This document shows, piece by piece, positions 26,256 to 35,381 of a stretch of DNA of 64,000 nt. The translations under genes and the position numbers were made by a program. The first letter of the stretch is position 1. Each line of letters opens with the position of its first letter. Source of the stretch: CAVPCZ01 sp963779225 (GTDB lineage: Bacteria > Bacteroidota > Ignavibacteria > UBA10030 > UBA6906); assembly GCA_963779225.1 (NCBI GenBank), contig CAVZWW010000003.1, positions 2,294,001-2,358,000 of the forward strand. The letters are read 5' to 3'. The notes below the pieces were generated by a model. It searched no databases. It was not told the origin of the DNA and was given only the letters and a program-made list of their open reading frames with translations.

Positions 26256-28096
26256 CGATCTATCGCCGGGTTCTGAGCTACCTCAAACCGTACTGGCTGA
26301 AGCTGAGCGTTTCGATGCTGTGCTCGGTCTTCTTCTCGCTCGCCAGCGGTATCTCCATCTATCTCACCATCCCTTTGCTGGAGACCCTGTTCGCCAAGCC
26401 TGGCGCACCGGCGGCGATCGCTCCCGTGGCCGCCCCGGTTTCCTTTCTGCCGGGGTGGCTCGTGAACCTCAAGGACGGGGTTGCGCACAGCTTTCAGGCG
26501 CTGGTATTTCGGGACAGTCCCGCGGATTCGCTGTTCAATATCTGCATCGTGGTGGTGATCGCGTTCTTCTTCCGGAATGTTTTTGCCTATCTCCAGTCGA
26601 ACCTGATCATGGCGGTGGAGCAGGGCCTTATCCGTGATCTGCGCAACGCCCTGTACCGTCACATCCACCAGCTCCCGCTGGCGTACTTCACCAATGAGCG
26701 GACAGGCAATCTGATCTCGCGCGTGATGAACGACGTGCCGGTGATTAACACCGGCATCTCCGCCACCTTCCAGACCATGATCCGCGAACCGCTGCTGATC
26801 GCCGTGTACCTCACCATCACGTTGATGATCAGTTGGAAACTGACGCTGATCGCGTTTGTTGTCTTCCCCCTGGTGCTGCTGATCATCGCCAGCATCGGCC
26901 GGAGAGTGCATCGGGAATCCGGACTGGTGCAGGAAAGCATTGCCGACCTGACGTCTGTGCTGCATGAGACGATCTCGGGGGTGAAGGTCGTCAAAGCGTT
27001 TGCCATGGAGGATTTTGAAAACAGGAAGTTCGCGCGGGAAGGACAGGGATACCTCGATACCATCCTTCGTGTCACCCGTGTGCGGAGCCTGGCGTCACCC
27101 TCCACGGAGTTCCTGAGCGCAGCTGCGGGAGCCGTGATCATCTGGTACGGCGGCATGCAGGTCCTTTCGCACGAAGCGCTGAAAGCCAGCGAATTTCTCG
27201 GCTTCCTGTTTGCCATCTTTCAACTCATGCCGCCGATCAAGGAACTCAGCGGTGTGAATAACCGTATTCAGGAAGCGACCGCCGCGGGAAAGCGGGTTTT
27301 TGACATCCTGGATACGGAACCGGGGATCAAGGATGCGGTCCGGCCGCTGCGATTGAACGAGTTTCAATCCGAGATCGCCTTCCGCGACGTGTCCTTCCAC
27401 TACCAGGAAGGCGATCCGGTCCTTGCGCACATCTCCCTGACCATCCGCAAGGGGGAAGTCGTGGCCATTGTGGGACCCAGCGGGGCCGGAAAATCCACAC
27501 TGGTGGATCTCGTCCCCAGGTTCTATGATCCTACCGATGGCTCCATTGCGGTCGACGGCGTGGACCTGAAAGAGGTCGAGCTGAAATCGCTGCGGGAGTT
27601 GATCGGCATCGTGACCCAGGAGACGATTCTCTTCAATGATACGGTGCGGAACAACATCGCCTATGGACTTGAGGACTGCCCCATCGAGAAAATCATCGAC
27701 GCTGCCAGGGCCGCGAATGCGCACAATTTCATCACCGAGATGCCAAAAGGCTATGAATCGCTGATCGGTGAACGCGGGGTCAAGATTTCCGGAGGCGAAC
27801 GTCAGCGCCTGGCGCTGGCCCGGGCCATTCTGAAGAATCCTCCGATTCTGATCCTTGACGAAGCGACATCCGCCCTGGATACCGAATCGGAAATCCTCGT
27901 CCAGGAAGCGATTGAACGGCTGATGGCCGGACGTACGTCCATCGTTATCGCTCACCGGCTTTCCACCGTACAGCACGCAGACCGCATCGTGGTCCTTGAA
28001 AACGGTCGCGTCGTGGAAACGGGAAAGCACGCCGCACTGCTCAGGAAGAGCAGCGGCCTGTACAAGAAACTGTTCAACCTCCAGTTCAGAGTGTAG
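26252..28096 (+). CDS. ABC exporter, MsbA-like lipid flippase
   Basis: A 614-residue half-transporter with six transmembrane helices (about 20-330) fused to a nucleotide-binding domain: Walker A GPSGAGKSTLVDLV, Q loop TQETILFND, signature KISGGERQRLALARA, Walker B ILILDEATSALD and switch His in IAHRLST. Placement between two LPS glycosyltransferases suggests it flips lipid A-core across the inner membrane, as MsbA does; other lipid exporters are possible. Confidence 0.88.
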   Translation: MTIYRRVLSYLKPYWLKLSVSMLCSVFFSLASGISIYLTIPLLETLFAKPGAPAAIAPVAAPVSFLPGWLVNLKDGVAHSFQALVFRDSPADSLFNICIVVVIAFFFRNVFAYLQSNLIMAVEQGLIRDLRNALYRHIHQLPLAYFTNERTGNLISRVMNDVPVINTGISATFQTMIREPLLIAVYLTITLMISWKLTLIAFVVFPLVLLIIASIGRRVHRESGLVQESIADLTSVLHETISGVKVVKAFAMEDFENRKFAREGQGYLDTILRVTRVRSLASPSTEFLSAAAGAVIIWYGGMQVLSHEALKASEFLGFLFAIFQLMPPIKELSGVNNRIQEATAAGKRVFDILDTEPGIKDAVRPLRLNEFQSEIAFRDVSFHYQEGDPVLAHISLTIRKGEVVAIVGPSGAGKSTLVDLVPRFYDPTDGSIAVDGVDLKEVELKSLRELIGIVTQETILFNDTVRNNIAYGLEDCPIEKIIDAARAANAHNFITEMPKGYESLIGERGVKISGGERQRLALARAILKNPPILILDEATSALDTESEILVQEAIERLMAGRTSIVIAHRLSTVQHADRIVVLENGRVVETGKHAALLRKSSGLYKKLFNLQFRV

Positions 28097-28157
28097 CCAT
28101 GTCCCTCCAGCGGCGAACCATGGCTGAAATGCTCTTCCTCTAAGGGCCGGCACCCGG

Positions 28158-28931
28158 ATGGCAACACTGAGCGTAATCACCCTCACACTCAATGAAGCGA
28201 GAAACCTCTCCGACTGCCTTGCCGGTGTACGGTGGGCGGACGAGCTGATCGTTGTGGATTCGGGGAGTACCGATGGAACGCTGGAGATCGCCCGGACATT
28301 CACGCAAAACATCTTCACGATCGAGTGGAACGGATACGGCGCCGCCCGGAACTTCGCTCTGGGGAAAGCACACGGCGACTGGATCCTCTGGCTTGACGCC
28401 GATGAACGCGTAACGCCCGAACTGGCCGGAGAGATCCGCTCCCTGCTTGCTGCTCCCCCCCCCGGCGTCACAGCCTACAGCATCGCGCGAAGGGCGTATT
28501 TTCTGGGCCGCTGGATCAAACACAGCGGGTGGTATCCCTCGCGCGTGATCCGCCTCTTCCGGAGCGGATCAGGCCACTTCAGCGAAACCGGTGTGCATGA
28601 GCAATTGCACGTGGACGGAAAAGTGCTTCAAATCACGCACGACCTGCTGCATTTCACCGATCCCGATCTGTTTCACTACCTGCACAAATTCAACCGGTAC
28701 ACAACGCTGGCGGCGGGAGACATGGATACGGCCGGGCGTCGCTTCCGGCTCGTCGATGTTGTACTCCGACCGGCGTTCCAATTCGTGAAAATGTATCTTC
28801 TCCGTCAGGGATTCCGGGACGGGCTGGAAGGGTTCATGCTGGCGGTTCTCTCCTCCGCCTACGTGTTTACAAAATATGCCAAATTATGGGAACGCACCCG
28901 CGGCCCGGTACCTCCCGACGCCCGGACATAG
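28158..28931 (+). CDS. Glycosyltransferase family 2, paralog of 25434-26255
   Basis: A 257-residue GT2 enzyme with SVITLTLNEARNLSDCLAGV, WADELIVVDSGSTDGT and LWLDADERVTPEL. It shares the C-terminal pattern of its paralog (FRSGSGHFSETGVHEQL; VKMYLLRQGFRDGLEGFMLA). It is probably a second LPS core sugar transferase in the same transcript. The gap of 61 bp after the exporter holds no recognised element. Confidence 0.87.
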   Translation: MATLSVITLTLNEARNLSDCLAGVRWADELIVVDSGSTDGTLEIARTFTQNIFTIEWNGYGAARNFALGKAHGDWILWLDADERVTPELAGEIRSLLAAPPPGVTAYSIARRAYFLGRWIKHSGWYPSRVIRLFRSGSGHFSETGVHEQLHVDGKVLQITHDLLHFTDPDLFHYLHKFNRYTTLAAGDMDTAGRRFRLVDVVLRPAFQFVKMYLLRQGFRDGLEGFMLAVLSSAYVFTKYAKLWERTRGPVPPDART

Positions 28932-28945
28932 GAAGGAGTACTGCC

Positions 28946-29209
28946 ATGGACGAAGCCGAAAAAAACCGGATGCTCTTCACACAGCTCGTGATCATGTTTC
29001 ACGCCGCTACGATGCAACAGCTGGGCAAGGTGAAACATCCGGTCACCGGTGAGATGGGGAAAGACCTGCCGGCGGCGCAGGCCTCGATTGACATCCTCGA
29101 CATGCTGCGCGCGCTGACGAAGGGGAACCTTTCCACCGAAGAAGACCAGCTGCTGGCGGGAATTCTGCAAGAACTGAAACTGGTCTACGTTCAGGAGTCG
29201 AAGACATGA
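28946..29209 (+). CDS. DUF1844 family protein
   Basis: An 87-residue mostly helical protein matching DUF1844: LFTQLVIMFHAATMQQLGKV, then AAQASIDILDMLRALTKGNL and DQLLAGILQELKLVY. The function of the family is unknown. The ATG at 28946 follows GGAAGGAG; an upstream in-frame start would extend into the glycosyltransferase. It overlaps nadK by four bases. Confidence 0.85.
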   Translation: MDEAEKNRMLFTQLVIMFHAATMQQLGKVKHPVTGEMGKDLPAAQASIDILDMLRALTKGNLSTEEDQLLAGILQELKLVYVQESKT

Positions 29210-30084
29210 CCGTCGCCATCATCGGCAACAAGAACAAAGCGGGTTTGCTCGACGCGGTCGCCCGGCTGGTGCGACAATTGAGTGAGAGTGGAGCCGGATA
29301 TGTGCTGGAAGAAGGGATCGGAGCACTTCTGGCATCCAGCGGGATTCCGGTGGACAGCAGGTGTGTCCGCGGTGTGCAGGAATGCGTCGAGAGGAGCGAC
29401 CTGCTTGTCGCCTTTGGCGGAGACGGCACCATTCTCGCCGCCGCGCGACTCGTGGGCGCCCGTGGCACGCCGATCCTCGGAGTGAACCTCGGGAAACTGG
29501 GGTTTCTCGCTGAAATTTCGCCCGACGATATGAGTCATGCCCTCGGAGATATCCTGGCGGGCAAGTTTGAAGTGGAGGAACGACTGGTGCTTGAGGCGAC
29601 CACGCCGGCATTGCCCGGGAAGGTGATCCATGCGGTGAACGACATCGTCGTGGACAAATCCCGCTCCTCGCGTCTGATCGATGTCCACCTGCATATTGAC
29701 GGCGTGTTTGCGGTAACCTATCGCGGAGACGGCCTCATTGTCTCGACACCGACCGGTTCAACGGGGTATGCGCTATCGAACAACGGTCCGATTGTCATCC
29801 CCACCTGCGGCGTCATTGGCATCACACCCATCGCACCCCACACCCTCAACGGTCGTCCGCTGATCGTGCCGGAGACGGGTGAAATCCGGATTGAGGTGCA
29901 TGCTGACTCGGACGAGGTACTGCTTTCTTCGGACGGACAGGCGGAGGCGCTCATGCACCCGCCTGCGGAGATCAGAATCCGGAAAGCCCCGTTCCCGGTG
30001 CGTCTGGTGAAGCGGATGGACCGTTCGTACTTTGATGTATTGCGTGCGAAGCTCTTCTGGGGTGCCGACGCACGAACCGTTTGA
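29206..30084 (+). CDS. nadK: NAD kinase
   Basis: A 292-residue NAD(+) kinase that makes NADP. The signature GGDGTILAAARL (near residue 68) and the second motif STPTGSTGYALSNNGP are intact, and the C-terminal sheet (ADSDEVLLSSDGQ) is as in the family. It ends one base before the convergent lipoprotein gene. The start overlaps DUF1844, so it is the last gene of this run. Confidence 0.95.
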   Translation: MTVAIIGNKNKAGLLDAVARLVRQLSESGAGYVLEEGIGALLASSGIPVDSRCVRGVQECVERSDLLVAFGGDGTILAAARLVGARGTPILGVNLGKLGFLAEISPDDMSHALGDILAGKFEVEERLVLEATTPALPGKVIHAVNDIVVDKSRSSRLIDVHLHIDGVFAVTYRGDGLIVSTPTGSTGYALSNNGPIVIPTCGVIGITPIAPHTLNGRPLIVPETGEIRIEVHADSDEVLLSSDGQAEALMHPPAEIRIRKAPFPVRLVKRMDRSYFDVLRAKLFWGADARTV

Positions 30085-30085
30085 C

Positions 30086-30499
30086 TCAGTTGTTGTTTGC
30101 CCCCTCCCCGATCCACGCGCGGATGCCGGTGATCTGGTTTTGATTCAACGGGCTCCGGTTCAACGGCATACGTGCGCCTACTCTTCCTTCGATCCGCATG
30201 ACCAGCATACTCTGCTCCGGTTGTCCGCGTATGACGACCAGCGTGCCCCCGTACATGAGCTTGTCGTATGAGGTCAGGGACAGGGAGCTCTGGTTGGCCC
30301 CGTCGTCATGGCATCCGGACAGCGCGCATGCCTGGTTGAACAACGGCTGAACCTGCTGTCCGTAAGACACATTCGAGGAGGGAAAAACGATATTCGACGG
30401 GCTGTCTCCGTCGAGAGGGTTGTTCTCATCCTTGCATCCGCCGGCCAGGAAAGCGCTCAGGAGCAGGAGAACGCCGGCAAATCGCCGTGGCAGGGTCAT
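30086..30499 (-). CDS. Lipoprotein with cytochrome c-like CX4CH site
   Basis: A 137-residue protein. A lipobox (AFLAGGC) puts the lipidated Cys at residue 22, followed by an acidic linker. The only further Cys pair is in LFNQACALSGCHDD, a C-x4-C-H site as in Planctomycete-type cytochrome C domains, and the end ITGIRAWIGEGA is also typical. Heme binding is plausible but not certain with this spacing. It overlaps the upstream small membrane gene by four bases. Confidence 0.75.
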   Translation of the reverse strand: MTLPRRFAGVLLLLSAFLAGGCKDENNPLDGDSPSNIVFPSSNVSYGQQVQPLFNQACALSGCHDDGANQSSLSLTSYDKLMYGGTLVVIRGQPEQSMLVMRIEGRVGARMPLNRSPLNQNQITGIRAWIGEGANNN

Positions 30500-30684
30500 T
30501 CCGTTGTTCCTTCGCGGGCTCGCTCAAGGTATAGGAGTCCGCTCATGTATGATGAGACCGCGTAAGCGTAAAACATCGTGAAAAAGAAGCCGATGAGGAA
30601 CACCGCCATGCCGATTCCTCCGAAGGACTGCAGCCCGATAGCGAGGAGGGCGACGACCAGCGAATTCTGCCAGGGGTCTTTCAT
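30496..30684 (-). CDS. Small membrane protein, unknown function
   Basis: A 62-residue protein with two hydrophobic stretches (LVVALLAIGLQSFGGIGMAV and FLIGFFFTMFYAYAV) and a charged C-terminus. The ATG at 30684 is chosen because a promoter candidate ends just upstream (30711); a longer open frame would run through the tRNA-Ala gene. It is coupled to the lipoprotein gene by overlap. Confidence 0.7.
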   Translation of the reverse strand: MKDPWQNSLVVALLAIGLQSFGGIGMAVFLIGFFFTMFYAYAVSSYMSGLLYLERAREGTTE

Positions 30685-30710
30685 TTCCTGCCATGTTTCC
30701 AATGAATATG

Positions 30711-30741
30711 TAAGTATACGAAGGGTTGTTATCGCATTCAA
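30711..30741 (-). promoter_or_regulatory. Promoter candidate, TTGA-N19-TATACTTA
   Basis: On the minus strand TTGA (30738-30741) and TATACTTA (30711-30718) are 19 nt apart with G before the TA. It drives the small membrane protein and lipoprotein pair and diverges from the tRNA-Ala promoter. Confidence 0.6.
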
Positions 30742-30778
30742 GCTGTCGGCTCTAAGTCGGTTCAAGCCGTTCGTCTTC

Positions 30779-30809
30779 TTGCTTTTTATACGTGTCTTTC
30801 GTATTTTTG
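30779..30809 (+). promoter_or_regulatory. Promoter candidate for tRNA-Ala, TTGC-N19-TATTTTTG
   Basis: TTGC at 30779-30782 and TATTTTTG at 30802-30809, an exact match to TAnnTTTG, with a 19-nt spacer and G before the TA. The tRNA begins 53 bp downstream. Confidence 0.7.
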
Positions 30810-30861
30810 ATCCTGTAAACGGCGCAATGCGTATCTTGTGCGCCTGTTTGAATCTTCCTAT

Positions 30862-30934
30862 GGGGCTGTAGCTCAGCTGGGAGAGCGCGTGAATGGCATT
30901 CACGAGGTCAGGGGTTCGATCCCCCTCAGCTCCA
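30862..30934 (+). tRNA. tRNA-Ala(GGC)
   Basis: A 73-nt cloverleaf: acceptor GGGGCTG/CAGCTCC containing the G3-U70 wobble that identifies alanine tRNAs, D stem GCTC/GAGC, anticodon stem CGTGA/TCACG with loop ATGGCAT (anticodon GGC), T arm AGGGG/CCCCT, discriminator A. CCA is not encoded. Confidence 0.95.
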
Positions 30935-30964
30935 CAGATGAATTTCGGATTGACCTTGCCACTT

Positions 30965-31163
30965 ACCATGTACGGTCTTCAGGGACTTTCCGGGGTCCCT
31001 GTCTTATTGATAGGCCATATCCCCTTCCGGTAACTCCAGGTTTTTGAATAGACCCCCTCGATTCGTCTTCTATTATCGGAATGTACGCCATACCCGGGAC
31101 TCTTGATTTGAGGGGGACCTTTCGGGATCCCTTTTCTGTTATCAGAACATAGCCACTATCCGG
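30965..31163. repeat. Three degenerate tandem repeats of about 66 bp
   Basis: Units at 30965-31030, 31031-31097 and 31098-31163 each end in a CCGG-type motif (TTCCGG, ACCCGG, ATCCGG) and share an interior run of TCTTnTTATnrrwA followed by an ATA/GCC stretch. The first and third carry a GGGAC...GTCCC or GGGGA...TCCC hairpin. They fill the gap between tRNA-Ala and the YyaL-type gene. Read on the minus strand they form three similar 22-codon units, but no gene is claimed. Confidence 0.6.
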
Positions 31164-31171
31164 ATTTCTAA

Positions 31172-33289
31172 ATGAATGTCCCGGCAAAACCTAATCGCCT
31201 CATCAAGGAGAAAAGCCCCTATCTTCTCCAGCATGCCCGCAATCCCGTCGATTGGTATCCGTGGGGCGAGGAAGCCTTCACAAAGGCACGTGAAGAGAAC
31301 AGGCCGATTTTCCTCTCCATCGGCTATTCCACGTGCCACTGGTGCCACGTCATGGAGCGGGAATCATTCGAAAATGAAGCGATTGCAGCTCTGCTGAATG
31401 AACTGTTCGTGCCGATCAAAGTGGACCGTGAAGAGCGCCCGGACGTCGACCGGGTGTACATGAATGCCCTCCAGGCCATGGGGCAGAACGGCGGATGGCC
31501 CATGTCCATGTTCCTCACACCGGAGCTCAAGCCCTTCTATGGAGGAACATATTTCCCTCCGGAGAATCGCTATGGTCGCACCGGGTTTTCCGAAGTTTTG
31601 CGAAAACTCCACGACGTCTGGAAGAACGAACCGGAAAAAGCGTCCGAGGCAGCCGAGCGGGTGATGGGTTACCTGCAGGAGGTGGCCTCGGCTCCGGGTG
31701 GCGGAGCGATAGACCCGTCCGGAACGGCAAAACGGTGTTACGAACAGTTCAACGGGTCGTATGATGAAGAGTGGGGAGGATTTGGCGGACCCCCAAAATT
31801 CCCCCGGCCGGTGGCAGCCCAATTCCTCGTACGGTTTTCCCGGCGGACCGGGGAACCCCACGCGCTTACCATGGCGGCTAATACGCTGCGAAAGATGGCG
31901 CAGGGAGGAATGTACGATCACATCGGCGGCGGGTTCCACCGGTATGCCGTGGATGGGGAGTGGCGGGTCCCGCATTTTGAGAAAATGCTCTACGACCAGG
32001 CTCAACTGGTGCGAGTTCTTCTCGATGTCCGCCAGTTGACGCACGATCATTTCTTTGCCGACATTGCGCGCGATACGCTTGCGTATGTCCTGCGAGACCT
32101 GTCCACGGAAGAGGGTGGCTTTGCTTCGGCGGAAGATGCTGACAGTCCACGTCCGGAAAATCCCGGGGAATCGGGCGAAGGAGCATTTTATGTCTGGCAG
32201 AAGCAGGAGATCGAAAGAATCGCGGGCGACGATGCGGCCGCCTTCTGCTATCACTACGGAGTGGAAGAAGCCGGAAATGCTCCGTTTGATCCTCAGCATG
32301 AGTTTACGGGAAGGAACATTCTGTTCGCGGCACATACACTCGAAGAGACGGCCGTCGCCTTTCAGATGGATCCGGCGGCGACGGACCGTTTGCTGCGGGG
32401 TGTGCGTGAACGGCTTCGCGTCGCGAGGGCGGATCGTCCCCGTCCGCTCCGGGATGACAAGGTACTGGTGTCCTGGAACGGGCTCATGATCAGCGCCTGC
32501 GCCCGCGCTGCCGCGGTGCTCGACGGGCAGGAATACCTTTCGGCCGCGAAACGGGCTTCAGGCTTCATCATGAGCCGGCTCTACGACACTTCAACAAAAA
32601 CACTCCTGCGCCGATGGCGGGACGGAGAAGCCAACCACGAAGCACATCTTGAAGACTATGCGTTCTTCACCCAGGGGCTCATTGATCTGTACGAAGTCAC
32701 CGGTGAGGTCGAGTGGCTGGAGCACGCCGTGGACCTTACGAACTCACAAATCGACCGGTTCTGGGATACTGCGAACGGCGGCTTTTTTGACACTGCAGGG
32801 CGTGACCGCTCGATCCTTGTCAGGTCAAAGGAGGTGTATGACGGCGCGGAACCGAGCGGGAACGCCGTGGCCGCGCTGAACCTTCTACGGCTGGCGGCAA
32901 TGACAGGGAAGTCGGAATGGCGCGAGAAAGCCGAATCGACGATTGCAGCCTTCGCGCCGTGGCTGGAACGACAGCCGTCGGTTCTGCCCGCGATGGTATC
33001 GGCTGCGGAGTTCTCTTTGCGGCCTCCGGCACAGGTGGTGATTACCGGCCCTGCGGATCATCACCTGACCATGGCGTTGCGGCACGTGGTGTTTGAGGAG
33101 TTCCTGCCGTTCACTGTTCTCCTGTATGCCGGGGAAGGGGAACAGCGGACGCGTCTATCCGCCCTGGCTCCGCACGCGGCTTCCATGGGGTCCGCCGGCG
33201 GAGCACCTACGGCCTTTGTCTGCGAGAATTTCACCTGCCGTCTGCCGGCTCACACGGTTGAAGAGCTGAGGGAACAGCTGCAGAACTAG
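31172..33289 (+). CDS. Thioredoxin-domain protein of the YyaL/SSP411 (DUF255) family
   Basis: A 705-residue protein. The first 170 residues are the thioredoxin-like domain with the family pattern (SPYLLQHARNPVDWYPWGEEA; STCHWCHVMERESFE; GQNGGWPMSMFLTP), including a C-x-W-C site. The rest is an (alpha/alpha)-barrel with GGFHRYAVD, WRVPHFEKMLYDQAQL and DDKVLVSWNGLMI. Members are common in bacteria; the reaction is not established. The full length is present. Confidence 0.92.
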   Translation: MNVPAKPNRLIKEKSPYLLQHARNPVDWYPWGEEAFTKAREENRPIFLSIGYSTCHWCHVMERESFENEAIAALLNELFVPIKVDREERPDVDRVYMNALQAMGQNGGWPMSMFLTPELKPFYGGTYFPPENRYGRTGFSEVLRKLHDVWKNEPEKASEAAERVMGYLQEVASAPGGGAIDPSGTAKRCYEQFNGSYDEEWGGFGGPPKFPRPVAAQFLVRFSRRTGEPHALTMAANTLRKMAQGGMYDHIGGGFHRYAVDGEWRVPHFEKMLYDQAQLVRVLLDVRQLTHDHFFADIARDTLAYVLRDLSTEEGGFASAEDADSPRPENPGESGEGAFYVWQKQEIERIAGDDAAAFCYHYGVEEAGNAPFDPQHEFTGRNILFAAHTLEETAVAFQMDPAATDRLLRGVRERLRVARADRPRPLRDDKVLVSWNGLMISACARAAAVLDGQEYLSAAKRASGFIMSRLYDTSTKTLLRRWRDGEANHEAHLEDYAFFTQGLIDLYEVTGEVEWLEHAVDLTNSQIDRFWDTANGGFFDTAGRDRSILVRSKEVYDGAEPSGNAVAALNLLRLAAMTGKSEWREKAESTIAAFAPWLERQPSVLPAMVSAAEFSLRPPAQVVITGPADHHLTMALRHVVFEEFLPFTVLLYAGEGEQRTRLSALAPHAASMGSAGGAPTAFVCENFTCRLPAHTVEELREQLQN

Positions 33290-33388
33290 ACGAAGGTTTT
33301 GCGCGTGTATATCGCGCAGCGTCACGGGGTCCTTATGTGGATACGGCCGCGCCGCTTGACGAGGGCCTGACGCGGGCATAGCTGCGGA

Positions 33389-33406
33389 GCCCGGCGAACG
33401 CCGGGC
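33389..33406. terminator. Hairpin between convergent genes
   Basis: GCCCGGC, loop GAAC, GCCGGGC forms a perfect 7-bp GC stem between the YyaL-type gene and the convergent POT transporter. There is no T-run on either side, so terminator function is a guess. The rest of the 206-bp gap shows nothing recognisable. Confidence 0.4.
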
Positions 33407-33495
33407 CTGGCAACACCGACCATCCAGCGGGGCAATCTTATCCGACTCTGCCGACCGTCTCTCGCTACACTTTGCGCCTCACATGCCGCATGTTC

Positions 33496-34977
33496 TTATG
33501 CATGCGGCTTTCTGTAGCTGATCAGCATTCCCCCGGTCCCCAGGAGGAACATGATCGTGGCCTGAATCGCGGTCCGGTAGGCAATAACCACTCCACCAAA
33601 CAAAGACTGATACAAGAACCAGAGGCCGGCAAGTATCAGCACCGTATACACGCCGATCATGATACTGCGCGCCCGTGCCGCAGTCGAGGGGGTGTCGACG
33701 GCGAAGAACCTGTTGTAGAGCATCAATCCGACCATAGCCACGACTCCCATCGCTGCAAAGACAAGCCAGAATCCCCGGATCTCCCCTCCGGGATCCGGGC
33801 TCCCAACGAGAGGTTTCAGAATGGCTTCATACATCACGCCGCCCAGGTTGGACCCGACGAGACTCCCTATCACGCCATAGAGGAACGCATACCCCATGTA
33901 CACCGCCTTCTTATCCTGAGGAGCCACGAGCCCAACATAACTGTAGTATTTCGGGTGTGCGGTCATTTCGCCTATCGAGAAGACGGAGATGCCCAGGATG
34001 AATATCCAGACGTTGCTGGCAAAGGCAAGGCAGACGAATCCGAGCACGCCGACAGAGATTCCCACGACCATGGCGTGGAGAGGTTTGACGTTCTTGACGA
34101 TCCGGCTCACAACCACCTGCAGCAAAATGATCGTACCGGCATTGATCACCGTAACATGTTCGGCGTCGAAGTTCAGGGTTATCCCTATTGATGCGAAGAG
34201 GGCATTCACCGGTGCCGGGTCGATGAAATCGCGAAGGAACCAGAGGACCGAGCCGAAATTCTGAAAGTACAGGATCCAGAATCCGGAGTAGACAAAGATC
34301 ATCAGCATGAAACGGGCGTCACCGAGCACCTGGGCGGCGCCGCCGAGTACCTGGCGGATCGTCTTCGTGTTTTCAGGACGGGGTTGATCGCGATAGAGGA
34401 AGATCGCAGGGAGAAGCATGAGGGCACAGTACAGGGAGGATGCGGTGAAGACCGCCGTCCATGAGAAACCCTTCAGCAGGCTCACCACAAGGGGAGCGAG
34501 AAAAGCACCGAGGTTGATCATCCAGTAGTAGATGCCGAAGCCGAAACCGGAATTTTCCTCGTTTGTGCTGCGCGCAATAGTTCCGGAGATAATCGGTTTG
34601 AACAACCCTGCGCCGGTCGCCATGATCAGGAGCGAGGCGAAGACCGCGCCGTACGTGCTCATATGTCCGGAGAGGAAATACCCGGACGCAAGCAGGGAGA
34701 ATGCGACGATAAGCATCTTCCTGTACCCGTAGCGGTCGGCGAGCGCTCCGCCGAGGATGGGTATGATATAGGTGCACGCGTAGATCAATCCCTGGAGAAA
34801 TCCGACGGACTGCTCGGAGAACCCCAGTCCACGATTGACTACTGCATCGGTGAGATATATCGCGAGAACGGAATTCAGACCGTAATATGCGGCACGTTCG
34901 AAGAGCTCCATGACATTCGCAACCCAGAAGACGCGGGGGTAGGAACCGATGAGGCCGAGAGGGCGCGGTGAAGGCAT
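33496..34977 (-). CDS. POT/PTR-family proton-dependent peptide transporter
   Basis: A 493-residue protein with 12-14 hydrophobic segments. The N-terminal proton-coupling motif is ELFERAAYYG (E-x-x-E-R), followed by the PTR2 motif region (GALADRYGYRKMLIVAF; ATGAGLFKPIISGTIA; FGIYYWMINLGAFLAPL). It should import di- and tripeptides. It begins 33 bp after the small gene at 35011-35268, so the two probably share one transcript. Confidence 0.93.
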   Translation of the reverse strand: MPSPRPLGLIGSYPRVFWVANVMELFERAAYYGLNSVLAIYLTDAVVNRGLGFSEQSVGFLQGLIYACTYIIPILGGALADRYGYRKMLIVAFSLLASGYFLSGHMSTYGAVFASLLIMATGAGLFKPIISGTIARSTNEENSGFGFGIYYWMINLGAFLAPLVVSLLKGFSWTAVFTASSLYCALMLLPAIFLYRDQPRPENTKTIRQVLGGAAQVLGDARFMLMIFVYSGFWILYFQNFGSVLWFLRDFIDPAPVNALFASIGITLNFDAEHVTVINAGTIILLQVVVSRIVKNVKPLHAMVVGISVGVLGFVCLAFASNVWIFILGISVFSIGEMTAHPKYYSYVGLVAPQDKKAVYMGYAFLYGVIGSLVGSNLGGVMYEAILKPLVGSPDPGGEIRGFWLVFAAMGVVAMVGLMLYNRFFAVDTPSTAARARSIMIGVYTVLILAGLWFLYQSLFGGVVIAYRTAIQATIMFLLGTGGMLISYRKPHA

Positions 34978-35010
34978 CGGAGAGACTCCGGAAGATGTGA
35001 AGGGATGGTG

Positions 35011-35268
35011 TTAGTGGGCAGGGCGGTGGAGCGTCCAGCCGGGTTTCCGGTTTTTTACCTGCTCGCCGGATCCTTTGCCGGAGAGATCCCGGTGGAGCTG
35101 GTCGGCGAATTTCCGGGCTTGTTCGCCATCCAGAAACCAGTCCGAGCTGATCCGGCGGCTGAACAGGAATTTCTTTCGGTACACACGGACAATCCAGGTC
35201 AGACCCAGGCCGTGGATCTTTTCTGTCGTAATCACATAACCGTTGCTTGCTGTCAAGGAAGTCTTCAT
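35011..35268 (-). CDS. Hypothetical 85-residue protein
   Basis: A basic protein with no recognised domain; the middle (HGLGLTWIVRVYRKKFLFSR) looks like a beta-strand pair and the C-terminus is rich in Lys, Arg and Pro. It has a strong promoter candidate (35300-35330) with a 28-nt leader, which supports it being real. The POT transporter follows. Confidence 0.55.
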   Translation of the reverse strand: MKTSLTASNGYVITTEKIHGLGLTWIVRVYRKKFLFSRRISSDWFLDGEQARKFADQLHRDLSGKGSGEQVKNRKPGWTLHRPAH

Positions 35269-35276
35269 GATTTGGC

Positions 35277-35308
35277 TTGCGGGGTTAGGGAAAGTTTAGT
35301 TATTATAC
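35277..35308 (+). promoter_or_regulatory. Weak promoter candidate for arfB, TTGC-N20-TATTATAC
   Basis: TTGC at 35277-35280 and TATTATAC at 35301-35308, spaced 20 rather than 19 nt. It overlaps the divergent promoter at 35300-35330, so the two would compete. Confidence 0.35.
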
Positions 35309-35330
35309 AGAGAACCTCACAGAAGAGCAA
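35300..35330 (-). promoter_or_regulatory. Promoter candidate, TTGC-N19-TATAATAA
   Basis: On the minus strand TTGC (35327-35330) and TATAATAA (35300-35307), 19-nt spacer, G before the TA. It precedes the 85-residue protein and the POT transporter. Confidence 0.6.
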
Positions 35331-35381
35331 GGCGGCAGCGCCTGTCTCGATTCTCAGGTGAGGTGATAGGGACAGGATGGA

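Noticed and set aside
30963..31187. 74-codon minus-strand frame with three similar 22-residue units
   Set aside because: It is only the translation of the degenerate 66-bp DNA repeats; no start signal or family.
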